64,000 bases of DNA from an uncultured Bacteroides sp. (lineage in GTDB: Bacteria > Bacteroidota > Bacteroidia > Bacteroidales > Bacteroidaceae). The DNA lies in NCBI GenBank assembly GCA_949289265.1, contig CASENE010000058.1:62001-126000 (forward strand). The letters run 5' to 3'. The notes beneath the pieces were generated by a model that saw only the letters and a program-made list of their open reading frames with translations, searched no databases and was not told where the DNA came from. Of the stretch, positions 34,201 to 43,099 are shown piece by piece; position 1 is the first letter of the stretch; each line of letters starts with the position of its first letter. The position numbers and the translations under genes are program-made.

Positions 34201-36695
34201 CGCGCGGCAACCCCGTGGCCAATGGCAGCTTCCACGCCAGCTTCGGCTTCCTGGCCTATGCCTACAACGAGGCCGACGGCTTCGACCCGCAGGCCTCCAC
34301 GCCCAACTACCTCTACAACGTCAAGGCCGACCGCCAGGGCGCGGCATCTAGCATGGACTATGCCCCCGCCTCCACCTTCTACCTGCCCGCCGAGGGCACG
34401 GACGTAGACTTTTATGCCTACGCCCCCTATGCCGACTATCGCGACCCAAGCGGAGACCAGCGCAACCTTTTCGTCCCCGCCAAGACCCAGGCCGGCACGC
34501 CGAGCTTCATCTATCGCGTGCCCTACTATTCGGGCAACCAGGCCGACGTCTGCCTCACTGCCGGCACCACGGCCCGGGGCGGTGGCAGCGGCGAGGTGGC
34601 CCTCCACTTCCGCCACGTGCTGACCGGCATCCGCATCATCTGGGACAAGAGCATGCCCAGCACCACCATCCGCCGCGTCAACCTCAAGGACTTCTCTACG
34701 ACGGGCGTTTACACGCCGCCCACGGCCAAGGAACTGGCCGCAGACCCGAAGGCCAACGGCGCGTGGACCGAACTGGATGGAAAGGACGATTTGCTCTGGC
34801 TGGATGCTGGCACTGATGTGGAAAACCTGGGCATACAGACCACCACGGGCACGGACCGGGAGCTGACCACCGCGACCAACATGTTTTTCGTCATCCCGCA
34901 GACGCTGGGCGACGGCGCCGAGCTGCTGATTAATCCTGGCCTTGACAACCCAACCCGCCTCACCCTGACCGGACTGAAGCTGGAGGCCGGCACCACCGTC
35001 ACCTTCCGCATCTCGAAGCAGGAAGAAGACGTGGAGTTCACCGTAGAACCCACGGGCAGCGTCAGCGTGGGCAGCATCCCCTGGAACGGCGGCGACCTGA
35101 AGTTCAACGTCACGGCCCGCCAGGGAGACCAGAAGCTGGACTACGTCATCGAATACGCCACGAAGGCCGACGCGGAGGACAAGGATTGGGTCACCCTCTG
35201 GCAGTCCAACGGCGACCAGTCCACCAACCTGCCCGCCATGGTGGACGCGGTGACCCGCGCCGCCGTGTCCGGACAGACCTACGACTATACGCAGACCATC
35301 AAAATCACCGAGACCCGCTCTACCTACACCCTGCCTTCGTCGGACTCGGGCGGCAACCTGAACAATAAGGCTGGCGGCGACGCGAACAATCCCAAGGGAC
35401 TGACCAACGGAAACTCGTCCAACTGCTACATCGTGAGCGGATACGGCGACTTCCAGTTCGAGAGCGTGTATGGCAATGCGAAGAAAGGCGGTGGTTTTAA
35501 CTCGGCGGTGCTGAACGGCAAGTATAAGGACCGTGACGGTAATATGATTACCCAGACCCACTACCGCATCGACCCGGCGCGCGTGGAGGTGCTGTGGCAA
35601 GACGTGCCCGGCCTGGTGACCAATGTGCGCGAGCACACCTCCGGCAGCGACCACTACATCCGCTTCCACGTCGACCCCTCCACCATCCAAGAGGGCAACT
35701 GCGTCATCGGCGCGCTGGACGAAAGCAATCGCGTGATATGGAGCTGGCACATCTGGGTGGTGAATGGGATTAATACTGTCCAGGTGACCGGAGGAGACGG
35801 CCAACCCCGCCGGGTGCTCGACCGCCCCATTGGCTACGTGCGCGGCGGAACGAAGAGGTGGCAGGCCCGCACCGGCTACCTGCGCTTCCGCCTGGCCAAC
35901 GAGACCAGCGCGGCCTCGGCCCAGGTGATTTCCTTCGCACTCCAGCAGAGCGGTGACAAGGAGGCAAAAACTAACGGTCGCTACACCCTCTACCAGTGGG
36001 GCCGGAAAGACCCGATGCGTCCCATCGAGCGTGGCGTCAACGGCGTGACCTACTCCACCGTCTATACCAACGGATACAACAACCATCTCTGGACGAGCGT
36101 GGCTGCGGAGAACTTGAACGTCACGGGTAAGGGTGGTAGCATCGACCGTCCCACCGTGTTCAACAAGAACACCGGCGACTGGCAGAAGGCCTACCTCTGG
36201 AATGCGGGGGCGAACAACACTACGACTACTACCCAGCCCAACGATGGTGTGACCAAGAGCATCTACGACCCCAGCCCGCAGGGATACAAGGTGCCGCCCC
36301 GGCAGACCTTCGTCGGATTCATCGGTGGGAAGGCCACTTCGATGAATGATTTTGCTAATACGCAACTGTCACAGGCCAATATCAATGACGATATCGGATT
36401 CAGGTTTCCGAAGAATGCAACGTCCAATTACATCCGTATTCCCATGGCCGGCGTGCTGTTGGCTAACGGTTTCGCCCCTGATGGAAATATTTACGGTAAG
36501 TATGGTTACTATTGGACGGCAGGCAAAACGGATGCCACTCACGGAAATATATTGTATTTTATGTCTCAATATTTAGTTTATCCACCGGCGTGGGTATTCA
36601 TGTTTGATATGTATGGTGACACGTATGCTTCTGGTACCAATCTCGGCAGTAGAGTGATCACCAATGCGCTTCCCATCCTGCCTGTGGCAGAATAA
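34080..36695 (+). pseudogene. Fimbrillin family protein lacking its N-terminus
   Basis: From about 34080 a frame shifted by -1 from the preceding gene encodes roughly 870 residues of a large fimbrillin-type surface protein. PLYVHASVRRGITRPQAQAV and TRGNPV match the usual start of mature fimbrillins, followed by SFHASFGFLAYAYNEADGF and HFRHVLTGIRIIWDKSM. The C-terminal 250 residues (RYTLYQWGRKDPM, SIYDPSPQGYKVPPRQTFVG) are the lectin- or tip-like module common in Bacteroides fimbrillins. No signal peptide, lipobox or ATG precedes the domain, so as it stands it should not be exported unless read by frameshifting. The last 350 bp are more AT-rich than the rest. Confidence 0.75.
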
Positions 36696-36999
36696 TGACT
36701 TTCTTTGGTGTCAATATGCATGAAATCTCTTCCGGTCCGCGAGGATAGGCCAATTTGTTTGTTTTGTTTGCGAGAGCCGACTACCGTCTGCGGGGGTCGG
36801 CTCCGCTTATTCGTGACGGTCGCGTCCGTTGGGCAGAGGGTGTGCCGAAATGGTATCTATTTCCCCTCCTCCTGGGAGGAGGGGTGCCCAACGGGCGGGG
36901 TGGTAGGTAAGAAATCACGCCCTCAAATGGATGTCGGCGCATTTCCCGTCCCCGCAGATTTTTCTTCCGCCTCCTCTTGCATATCTCCGCGGAATGCCT
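36696..36999. other. Spacer with two hairpins downstream of the fimbrillin
   Basis: An 8-bp stem GAGCCGAC/GTCGGCTC at 36774-36803 is a plausible terminator of the fimbrial locus. A 22-nt near-perfect palindrome, CCCCTCCTCC-TG-GGAGGAGGGG, lies at 36863-36884. It resembles an intergenic sequence I have seen in other Bacteroidetes. No gene is supported here. Confidence 0.5.
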
Positions 37000-37007
37000 T
37001 ACCTTTG
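36976..37007 (+). promoter_or_regulatory. Promoter of the B12 uptake operon
   Basis: CTTG at 36976-36979, a 20-bp spacer, and TACCTTTG at 37000-37007 followed by C. The transcript would begin at about 37015, exactly at the 5' end of the riboswitch. Confidence 0.7.
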
Positions 37008-37014
37008 CCCCCGT

Positions 37015-37235
37015 CTTGTTCCGCACGGTCCGTCCGGGCCGTCGGATGAAAAGGGAATCGGGTGCAAATCCCGGACAGTCCCGCTGCTGTGAGTCTCCAT
37101 AACGGATATGTCAACAAGCTCAACAAGGCCACTGCCCCGACACGAAGGGGCGGGAAGGCGACATAGACCGGGAGCGAGTCAGAAGACCTGCAAGGCAAAG
37201 TCAAGAAACCGTCCGCTCGAGGAAAGCGTTCGGTG
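37015..37235 (+). promoter_or_regulatory. Cobalamin riboswitch
   Basis: The order of conserved blocks is that of the adenosylcobalamin/cobalamin aptamer. GGATGAAAAGGGAATCGGGT (37054-37073) is followed by GCAAATCCCGGACAGTCCCG and GCTGCTGTGAG, then GCCACTGCCCCG. GGGCGGGAAGGCG and GAGTCAGAAGACCTGC follow near 37150-37190. It lies directly upstream of a BtuB-like receptor and the rest of a B12 uptake operon, so binding of cobalamin should repress expression. The last 30 nt before the ATG are probably the expression platform. The 3' limit is approximate. Confidence 0.93.
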
Positions 37236-37270
37236 TACGTATTGGTTCATCCGCAAACACATGGTTGTTC

Positions 37271-39283
37271 ATGCGCTACAGACAAGCAGCGATACGGGCA
37301 TGTTGCGTCGTATCCCTTTGGTTCGCAGCCGCAACTGCGTCCGCCCAGGCGGTCGTGGCCGACTCGTCGGCGATAGAGTTGCAAGAGGTCGTGGTGGACG
37401 CCTGGGCGCGCAGGCAGGCCGCCTCCACGGCGCCCCTGCAGGTGATGGCGCGCCCGCAGTTCGACCGCCAGGGCATCGCCGACGTGGCCGACGCCCTCCG
37501 CCGCTTCTCCGGCGTCAACGTCAAGGACTACGGCGGGGCGGGCGGCATGAAAACCGTGTCCGTGCGCAGCCTGGGCGCGCAACACACGGCCGTGGCCTAC
37601 GACGGCATCACGCTGACCGACTGCCAGAGCGGGCAGATAGACTTCTCGCGCTTCACGCTGGACAACGTCTCGACGCTGTCGCTGGCGGTGGGCGACAACG
37701 ACGACATTTTCCTGCCCGCCCGCACCGCCGCCTCGGCCGCCGTCATCCGCCTGCAGACGCTGCGCCCCGACCTGGACGCCGACCGCCCCCGTCGCCTCCG
37801 GGCCACCCTGCGGGCCGGTTCGTTCGGCCTGGCCAACCCCTCCGTGCGCTACGACCGGCGGCTCTCCGGCCGCGTGTCCATGTCGCTGTCCGGCGACTTC
37901 CTGCGGGCGGACAACGCCTATCCCTTCACGCTGGTCAACGGCGACTATGTGACCCGCGAGCACCGGCAGAACAACTACATCGAGACCTGGCGCGGCGAAT
38001 ACAATCTCTACGTCCGTCCCAATGCCCGCACCGTGCTGGACGGCAAGGTCTATTATTACGACTCATTCCGGCAGCTGCCCGGGCCGGTGATACTCTACAA
38101 CAGCACCAGCCGCGAGGCCCTGACCGAGCGCAACTTCTTCACGCAGCTGCACGGCCGCACGTATTGGGGCAGCCACTGGTCGCTGCAACTCAACGGCAAG
38201 TTCAACTGGGCCCACTCGCACTACCACGACGAGGGCGGCGAATACCCCGGCGGGGCCCTGGACAACCGCTACTGGCAGCGCGAATACTACGCCTCGGCCT
38301 CCGTGCTCTACACCCCGTGGCAGCGTTGGGCCTTCGCCTATGCCGCCGACTATGCGTTCAACAACCTGACGTCGGACGCCACGGGCGGCGTCAAGCCCCG
38401 GCGGCACACCGTGCTGCAAAGCCTCTCGGCCCGCTACCGCACCCCGCGCCTGACGCTCACCGCCCTCTTGCTGGGCTCCATTTATCAGAACCAGGCCAGC
38501 GGCGGCGAGGCCGCCCGCGACGCCCGGCGCCTGTCGCCCTCGGTGTCCGTGTCGTGGCAGCCGGGGGAGGCGGCGGGGCTGCGCCTGCGCGCTTCGTACA
38601 AGGACATCTTCCGCGTGGCCACCTTCACGGACAACTATTTCGACCGCTGGGGCAGCCGCGACGTGCGGCCCGAAGTGGCCCGCCAGTGGAACGTGGGACT
38701 GACCTGGCATCGCGCCTCGCGTCGCTCGCCCCTGGAGGAGCTTTCGCTCTCGGCCGACGGATACTACAACCGCGTGACGGACAAGATTGTGGCCATTCCC
38801 TACAACATGTTCTTTTGGACGACGGTCAACCTGGGGCGCGTGGACATCTGGGGGGCCGACCTTCGGGCCGACGCCGCGGTGCGCCCTGCCAAGGGCCACC
38901 GCCTGCTGGCCACGCTGAACTATACCTGGCAGCGCGCCCTGGAGATGACCGACCCCGGGGCCTCGTATTACAAAGACCAGATTCCCTACACGCCCCCCCA
39001 TTCGGGCGGACTCTCCGTGGCCTGGGAAAACCCCTGGCTGAACCTGTCCCTGCACGCCACGGGCGCCTCCGAGCGTTATGCCTCGGTGCAGAACACAGCC
39101 TCCAACCGCCTGGACGGTTACGTGGAGTGCGGGCTGTCCGTCTACCGCTCGTTCCGCCTCAAGGGCATCGGCCTGCACCTGCGCGGCGACATCCAGAACT
39201 TGGGCGACAAGGCATACAGCATCGTGAAGAGCTACCCTATGCCGGGACGCTCGTACAAACTGACTCTTAGTATCAATCTTTAA
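37271..39283 (+). CDS. btuB: TonB-dependent vitamin B12 receptor
   Basis: This is a 670-residue outer-membrane receptor. The signal peptide (CCVVSLWFAAATASAQA) precedes the TonB box-like start of the plug, IELQEVVVDAWARR. Plug motifs include DALRRFSGVNVKDYGGAGGM and TVSVRSLGAQHTAVAYDGI. The remaining ~520 residues are barrel strands, ending in KLTLSINL. A cobalamin riboswitch upstream and a BtuG-, BtuF- and BtuC-like series downstream identify the ligand class as corrinoids. I start at the ATG at 37271. An out-of-frame ATG at 37261 should not be used. Confidence 0.92.
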   Translation: MRYRQAAIRACCVVSLWFAAATASAQAVVADSSAIELQEVVVDAWARRQAASTAPLQVMARPQFDRQGIADVADALRRFSGVNVKDYGGAGGMKTVSVRSLGAQHTAVAYDGITLTDCQSGQIDFSRFTLDNVSTLSLAVGDNDDIFLPARTAASAAVIRLQTLRPDLDADRPRRLRATLRAGSFGLANPSVRYDRRLSGRVSMSLSGDFLRADNAYPFTLVNGDYVTREHRQNNYIETWRGEYNLYVRPNARTVLDGKVYYYDSFRQLPGPVILYNSTSREALTERNFFTQLHGRTYWGSHWSLQLNGKFNWAHSHYHDEGGEYPGGALDNRYWQREYYASASVLYTPWQRWAFAYAADYAFNNLTSDATGGVKPRRHTVLQSLSARYRTPRLTLTALLLGSIYQNQASGGEAARDARRLSPSVSVSWQPGEAAGLRLRASYKDIFRVATFTDNYFDRWGSRDVRPEVARQWNVGLTWHRASRRSPLEELSLSADGYYNRVTDKIVAIPYNMFFWTTVNLGRVDIWGADLRADAAVRPAKGHRLLATLNYTWQRALEMTDPGASYYKDQIPYTPPHSGGLSVAWENPWLNLSLHATGASERYASVQNTASNRLDGYVECGLSVYRSFRLKGIGLHLRGDIQNLGDKAYSIVKSYPMPGRSYKLTLSINL

Positions 39284-39297
39284 AAACAGAACCACTT

Positions 39298-40446
39298 ATG
39301 AACTGGAACAAACAACTGAAGTATTGGGCTTGGGCCCTGGCCATGCCTTTGGCGCTGGCCGCGTGCGACGACAACAACGGCAACCCCGGCGGGGGCGATG
39401 GAGACGGGGAGTTTCGTGCCGAACGGGGCATCTACGTGTTCAACACCGGCAACGAGGGCAACAGCATAGACGGCTCGCTGTCGTTCATAGACCTGGCCAG
39501 TCCCCGTGGATATAAGAACAACGTGTTTTTCACCGTCAACGGCCGCAGCCTGGGCTCGACGGTGCAGGACGGCGTGGTGCTGGGCGACGAGCTGTACATC
39601 GCCGTATCCGGCTCGAACACCATCGAGGTGGTGGACAAGCACACGGCGGAGAGCGTGGCGCAGATTGCCCCCACCGCCAGCCAGGGCTCGCAGCCGCGCG
39701 ACATCGTGACCGACGGCCGGTATGTCTACGTGTCGATGTTCGACGGCTTTGTGTCGCGCATCGACCCCTCCACCCACGCGATAGACCGGACCGTGGCCGT
39801 GGGCCCCAACCCCGAAGAGATGGCCGTGCTGGACGGTTGCCTGTACGTGGCCAACTCCGACGGTCTGAACTATGGGAACGGCTATGTCAACGGGAAGAGC
39901 GTCTCCCAAATCAACCTGAGCGACTTCACGGAAGAGACCAGGATACCGGTGGGCGTGAATCCCACCAAGGTCGTAGCCCACGAGGCGTCGGGCAAGCTCT
40001 TCGTCATCTGCATGGGCGACTATGCGGCCAATCCCAACTCCTTGTGGACCATCGACACGACCCGCGGCAACGAGACGACCGACCTGCACGTGGCCGCCTC
40101 CCTGATGTGCCTCTCCGGCAACACGCTCTATACGGTGTATAACCAATACGGCAGTCCGGAGGCCAACCGCTACGTCTCATACAACGCTGCGGACAACACC
40201 GTGCTGGACGAGGACTTTATCCCGGCGGAAACGAGCGACGGCGGCCTGGAATACAACCTGGCAGACAACCCCGCAGGCATCGTGGCCGACCCGGAGAGCG
40301 GACACCTCTTTGTCTCCTCCTACGTCAACGATCCCGTCAACGCCTATTCCCTGCCCGGCTACGTCCTCGAATACGACGCGCAGGGTCAGCTCCTGGCCCG
40401 CTACGACCTGGGCGTGGGCGCCGTGAACATGATGCTCTTGGAATGA
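39298..40446 (+). CDS. btuG: BtuG-like surface beta-propeller lipoprotein
   Basis: This is a 382-residue lipoprotein. The signal peptide ends at the lipobox LALAAC (Cys near 23), followed by DDNNGNPGGG, a linker suited to surface export. The mature part has repeated beta-propeller blades of the YncE/DUF5074 type: ERGIYVFNTGNEGNSIDGSL, GDELYIAVSGSNTIEVVDKH, DGRYVYVSMFDGFVSRID, GCLYVANSDG and GKLFVICMGD. In Bacteroides, BtuG of this type sits on BtuB and captures cobamides with very high affinity. It lies 14 bp after btuB, exactly the position of BtuG. Assignment rests on fold plus position. Confidence 0.85.
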   Translation: MNWNKQLKYWAWALAMPLALAACDDNNGNPGGGDGDGEFRAERGIYVFNTGNEGNSIDGSLSFIDLASPRGYKNNVFFTVNGRSLGSTVQDGVVLGDELYIAVSGSNTIEVVDKHTAESVAQIAPTASQGSQPRDIVTDGRYVYVSMFDGFVSRIDPSTHAIDRTVAVGPNPEEMAVLDGCLYVANSDGLNYGNGYVNGKSVSQINLSDFTEETRIPVGVNPTKVVAHEASGKLFVICMGDYAANPNSLWTIDTTRGNETTDLHVAASLMCLSGNTLYTVYNQYGSPEANRYVSYNAADNTVLDEDFIPAETSDGGLEYNLADNPAGIVADPESGHLFVSSYVNDPVNAYSLPGYVLEYDAQGQLLARYDLGVGAVNMMLLE

Positions 40447-40453
40447 ACACAAA

Positions 40454-41602
40454 ATGAAGCATAGCTACTATTTATTATTATTTGTAATGTTAGGTTGGGC
40501 TTTGTCCTTTTCCGCCTGCGGCGGGAGGGGCAAGGCCTTTTTGCCGTTGCCGGAGGGCGACACCCTGGCCTTGCGCCACGCCGAAAACCTGACGCTGGTG
40601 GACTATCCCGCTTATTCCGTGGCCGTATTGCGCAATCCGTGGGACACCGCGCAGACGCTGCACACCTACGTACTGGTGCCCCGCGACCGTCCCTTGCCGG
40701 ACAACCTGCCGGAAGGGGGCACGGTGGTGCGCGTGCCGCTGGCGAAGGCCCTGGTCTATTCGTCGGTGCACTGCGGGCTGTTGGCCGACCTGGGCGTGGC
40801 TGCGTCCATCGGCGGCGTCTGCGACCTGCGCTACATCCAGCTCCCTGCCCTGACCGCCGCCTGCGAACGGGGCGAAGTGGCGGACTGCGGCAACAGCACG
40901 AACCCGGACATTGAGCGCATCGTCGCGCTGCATCCGGACGCCATCCTGCTATCGCCCTTTCAGGGCAGCAACGGCTACGGGCGCATCGGCCAGCTGGGCA
41001 TTCCCCTGGTGGAGTGTGCCGACTATCTGGAGACTTCGGCCCTGGGCCGGGCGGAGTGGATGCGCTTCTACGGCCGCCTGTTCGGCGTGGCCGGGCGGGC
41101 GGACAGCCTGTTTGCCGCGGTGGAAGAGCGTTACCGCGGGCTGAAGCTGCGGGCGGCCCTTTCGTCGGTGTCCCTCTCGGTGTTTGGCGACATGAAGTAC
41201 GGCTCCACGTGGTACGTGCCCGGCGGACGCAGCCCGATGGGGCAGCTCTATGCCGACGCCTGCGGGCGGTATGTCTTTGCCGACCAGCCTACCAGCGGCT
41301 CGGTGCCCCTGACCTTCGAGGCGGTGCTGGACCGGGCGCGCGAGGCCGACGTCTGGCTCATCAAGTACCACCGCGAACGCGACCTGACCTATGAGACGCT
41401 GGCGGAAGAGTATGCCGGCTATGCCGAGTTCGGAGCTTTCCGCCGTCGGCACGTCTATGGGTGCAACACGGCGCGGGTGAACTTCTACGAGGAGACGCCT
41501 TTCCATCCGGACTATCTGCTGTCCGACCTGGTGCAGATTCTGCACCCCGAATTGGGCGGTTTGGACGGATTGCGCTATTTTTGCAAGTTGAACGAAGAAT
41601 AA
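40454..41602 (+). CDS. btuF: Cobalamin ABC transporter substrate-binding lipoprotein, BtuF type
   Basis: This is a 382-residue lipoprotein. The lipobox LSFSAC puts the lipidated Cys near residue 22. The two lobes of a class III (BtuF/FhuD) binding protein are visible. The first lobe runs from LVYSSVHCGLLADLGVAASI through NPDIERIVALHPDAILLSPF. The second holds SVSLSVFGDMKYGSTWYVPG and ADVWLIKYHRERDLTYE. It holds cobamide in the periplasm for the membrane permease encoded next. It lies 7 bp after btuG and 11 bp before btuC. Iron-siderophore binding proteins share the fold, so the ligand is inferred from the operon. Confidence 0.88.
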   Translation: MKHSYYLLLFVMLGWALSFSACGGRGKAFLPLPEGDTLALRHAENLTLVDYPAYSVAVLRNPWDTAQTLHTYVLVPRDRPLPDNLPEGGTVVRVPLAKALVYSSVHCGLLADLGVAASIGGVCDLRYIQLPALTAACERGEVADCGNSTNPDIERIVALHPDAILLSPFQGSNGYGRIGQLGIPLVECADYLETSALGRAEWMRFYGRLFGVAGRADSLFAAVEERYRGLKLRAALSSVSLSVFGDMKYGSTWYVPGGRSPMGQLYADACGRYVFADQPTSGSVPLTFEAVLDRAREADVWLIKYHRERDLTYETLAEEYAGYAEFGAFRRRHVYGCNTARVNFYEETPFHPDYLLSDLVQILHPELGGLDGLRYFCKLNEE

Positions 41603-41613
41603 CGGGCATCGGC

Positions 41614-42645
41614 ATGGCGAAAGGATGGAAATACGGCATCGGACTGGGCGTGGCGACCGGGCTGCTCTTTGCGGCCAACCTGGCCGTGGGCTCCGTGTCT
41701 ATCCCGCCGGAGGCCGTCTTCCGCATCCTGGCCGGCGGCGATGGCGGGTCGGACAGCTGGCGGTTCATCCTGCTGGAGGCCCGCTTGCCTCAGGCGTTGA
41801 CGGCCCTACTGTCGGGCAGCGCGCTGGCCGTGTGCGGCCTGTTGTTGCAGACCACCTTCCGGAATCCCTTGGCCGGAACCTCCATTCTGGGCATCAATTC
41901 GGGAGCCGGCCTGGGCGTGGCGGTGGTGATGTTGTGCTTGGGCGGCAGCGTGGCGTCGGGCGGACTCAGCCTGTCCGGCTTCTTGTCCGTGCTGGTGGGC
42001 GCCTTTGCCGGCGCCATGGCGGTCATGGCTCTGATACTTTTCTTTTCTACACTGATAAAGAGCAATGTGATGCTGCTCATCACGGGCATGATGGTGGGCT
42101 ATCTGGCCTCGTCCGCCGTCTCCCTGCTCAACTTCCTGTCCACGGCCGAGGGCGTGCAGTCGTTCACGGTGTGGGGCATGGGCCATTTCGGCAACGTCTC
42201 CTTGCAACAGATGCCGGCCTATGCCGCCGTGGTGCTGCTGGGGCTGGCGGGCGCCTTCCTGCTGATGAAGCCCCTGAACGCCTTGCTGCTGGGCGAGCGC
42301 TATGCGGAAAACCTGGGCATCCCCGTGCGGCGGGTGCGCCACCTGCTGCTGGCGGTGACGGGACTGCTTACGGCTGTGACCACCGCCTTCTGCGGCCCCG
42401 TCCTGTTCCTGGATTTGGCAGTGCCCCACGTGGCTCGTATGCTGCTGGGCACGGCCAACCACCGCGTCCTGCTGCCCTTGACGGCCCTGACCGGCGGGGC
42501 GGTGGCCCTGCTGTGCAACCTGCTGTGCGTGCTCCCGGCCGGGGACTGGGGGCTGGTGCCGCTGAACGCGGTGACTCCCTTGGTGGGTGCCCCCGTGGTC
42601 ATCTATGTCATTGTCAGCCAGCGGCGTTCCGGCCAGTTTCGTTAA
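41614..42645 (+). CDS. btuC: Cobalamin ABC transporter permease, BtuC type
   Basis: This is a 343-residue inner-membrane protein with about ten helices. Family landmarks are ARLPQALTALLSGSALAVCG, NPLAGTSILGINSGAGLG, ALNALLLGERYAENLGI read as KPLNALLLGERYAENLG (the cytoplasmic coupling loop), and FCGPVLFLDLAVPHVARMLL. The start at 41614 (MAKGWKYGIGLGV) fits the first helix and the 11-bp gap to btuF. A longer frame starts inside btuF and is not supported. The ATPase partner BtuD is not encoded downstream. The next gene is an unrelated DUF4250 protein on its own promoter. Confidence 0.9.
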   Translation: MAKGWKYGIGLGVATGLLFAANLAVGSVSIPPEAVFRILAGGDGGSDSWRFILLEARLPQALTALLSGSALAVCGLLLQTTFRNPLAGTSILGINSGAGLGVAVVMLCLGGSVASGGLSLSGFLSVLVGAFAGAMAVMALILFFSTLIKSNVMLLITGMMVGYLASSAVSLLNFLSTAEGVQSFTVWGMGHFGNVSLQQMPAYAAVVLLGLAGAFLLMKPLNALLLGERYAENLGIPVRRVRHLLLAVTGLLTAVTTAFCGPVLFLDLAVPHVARMLLGTANHRVLLPLTALTGGAVALLCNLLCVLPAGDWGLVPLNAVTPLVGAPVVIYVIVSQRRSGQFR

Positions 42646-42707
42646 GTCCCTCCTGCGCGTCCGGGTTGTTTTTGACGCAAGTCAAGCCGCCGAATGCGGG
42701 GATTCCG

Positions 42708-42715
42708 TATTTTTG
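42708..42715 (+). promoter_or_regulatory. -7 promoter box of the DUF4250 gene
   Basis: TATTTTTG followed by C, about 40 bp upstream of the ATG at 42756, separates this gene from the btu operon. Confidence 0.6.
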
Positions 42716-42755
42716 CACCGGTATTAGTTTGAACAAAGTAAAAAGAGTAGGAATT

Positions 42756-42932
42756 ATGAATTTGCCGGAAGAACCGATGATGCTGTATAGCTTCATCAAC
42801 ATGAAACTGCGTGATTCTTATCCGTCACTGGATGCCCTTTGCGACGACCTGAATGTCTGCAAGGACGACATTGTGAAGAAGCTGAAAACCGTGGGCTTTG
42901 AATACTGCCCCACCAAGAACCGCTTCTGGTAA
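42756..42932 (+). CDS. DUF4250 small protein, 58 residues
   Basis: This is a 58-residue cytoplasmic protein. The sequence (MNLPEEPMMLYSFINMKLRD, then SLDALCDDLNVCKDDIVKKL and FEYCPTKNRFW) is that of DUF4250, a conserved small family of unknown function found in Bacteroidetes and Firmicutes. The helical core resembles a short winged helix. It has its own promoter box and a strong terminator downstream (42994-43070), so it is monocistronic. The end of the protein, KNRFW, is typical for the family, so it is complete. Confidence 0.88.
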   Translation: MNLPEEPMMLYSFINMKLRDSYPSLDALCDDLNVCKDDIVKKLKTVGFEYCPTKNRFW

Positions 42933-42993
42933 GAAGAAGTCCGCGCTGCTGTTTCCTCTTCCGCTTGCGCCGGGGAGGAGACGGACGAAAAGA

Positions 42994-43070
42994 CGGCCCT
43001 GCCCTTTGTGCTCTGTCCGGCGTATTTGCATACGCAAGGGGAGGCAAAAGGGCAGGGCCGGTTCATTTTT
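42994..43070 (+). terminator. Terminator of the DUF4250 gene
   Basis: Perfect 14-bp outer arms (CGGCCCTGCCCTTT at 42994-43007 and its complement at 43047-43060) surround an inner GCGTAT/ATACGC stem and are followed by a T-run. It lies between converging genes. Confidence 0.8.
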
Positions 43071-43099
43071 TTTGCGCGCCTCGGGCGTACCAATGGGGC

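Noticed and set aside
33981-36365. A 794-codon minus-strand frame opposite the fimbrillin
   Set aside because: It is Gly/Val/Ala/Arg-rich without motifs and antisense to a clear fimbrillin domain.
37108-39270. A 720-codon frame overlapping the riboswitch and btuB in another frame
   Set aside because: Its N-terminus translates the riboswitch, and the rest is an Arg/Pro/Ala-rich out-of-frame reading of btuB.
41625-42932. A single long frame joining btuC sequence and the DUF4250 protein
   Set aside because: The btuC part is out of frame. Only the last 58 codons are real and they have their own promoter and start at 42756.
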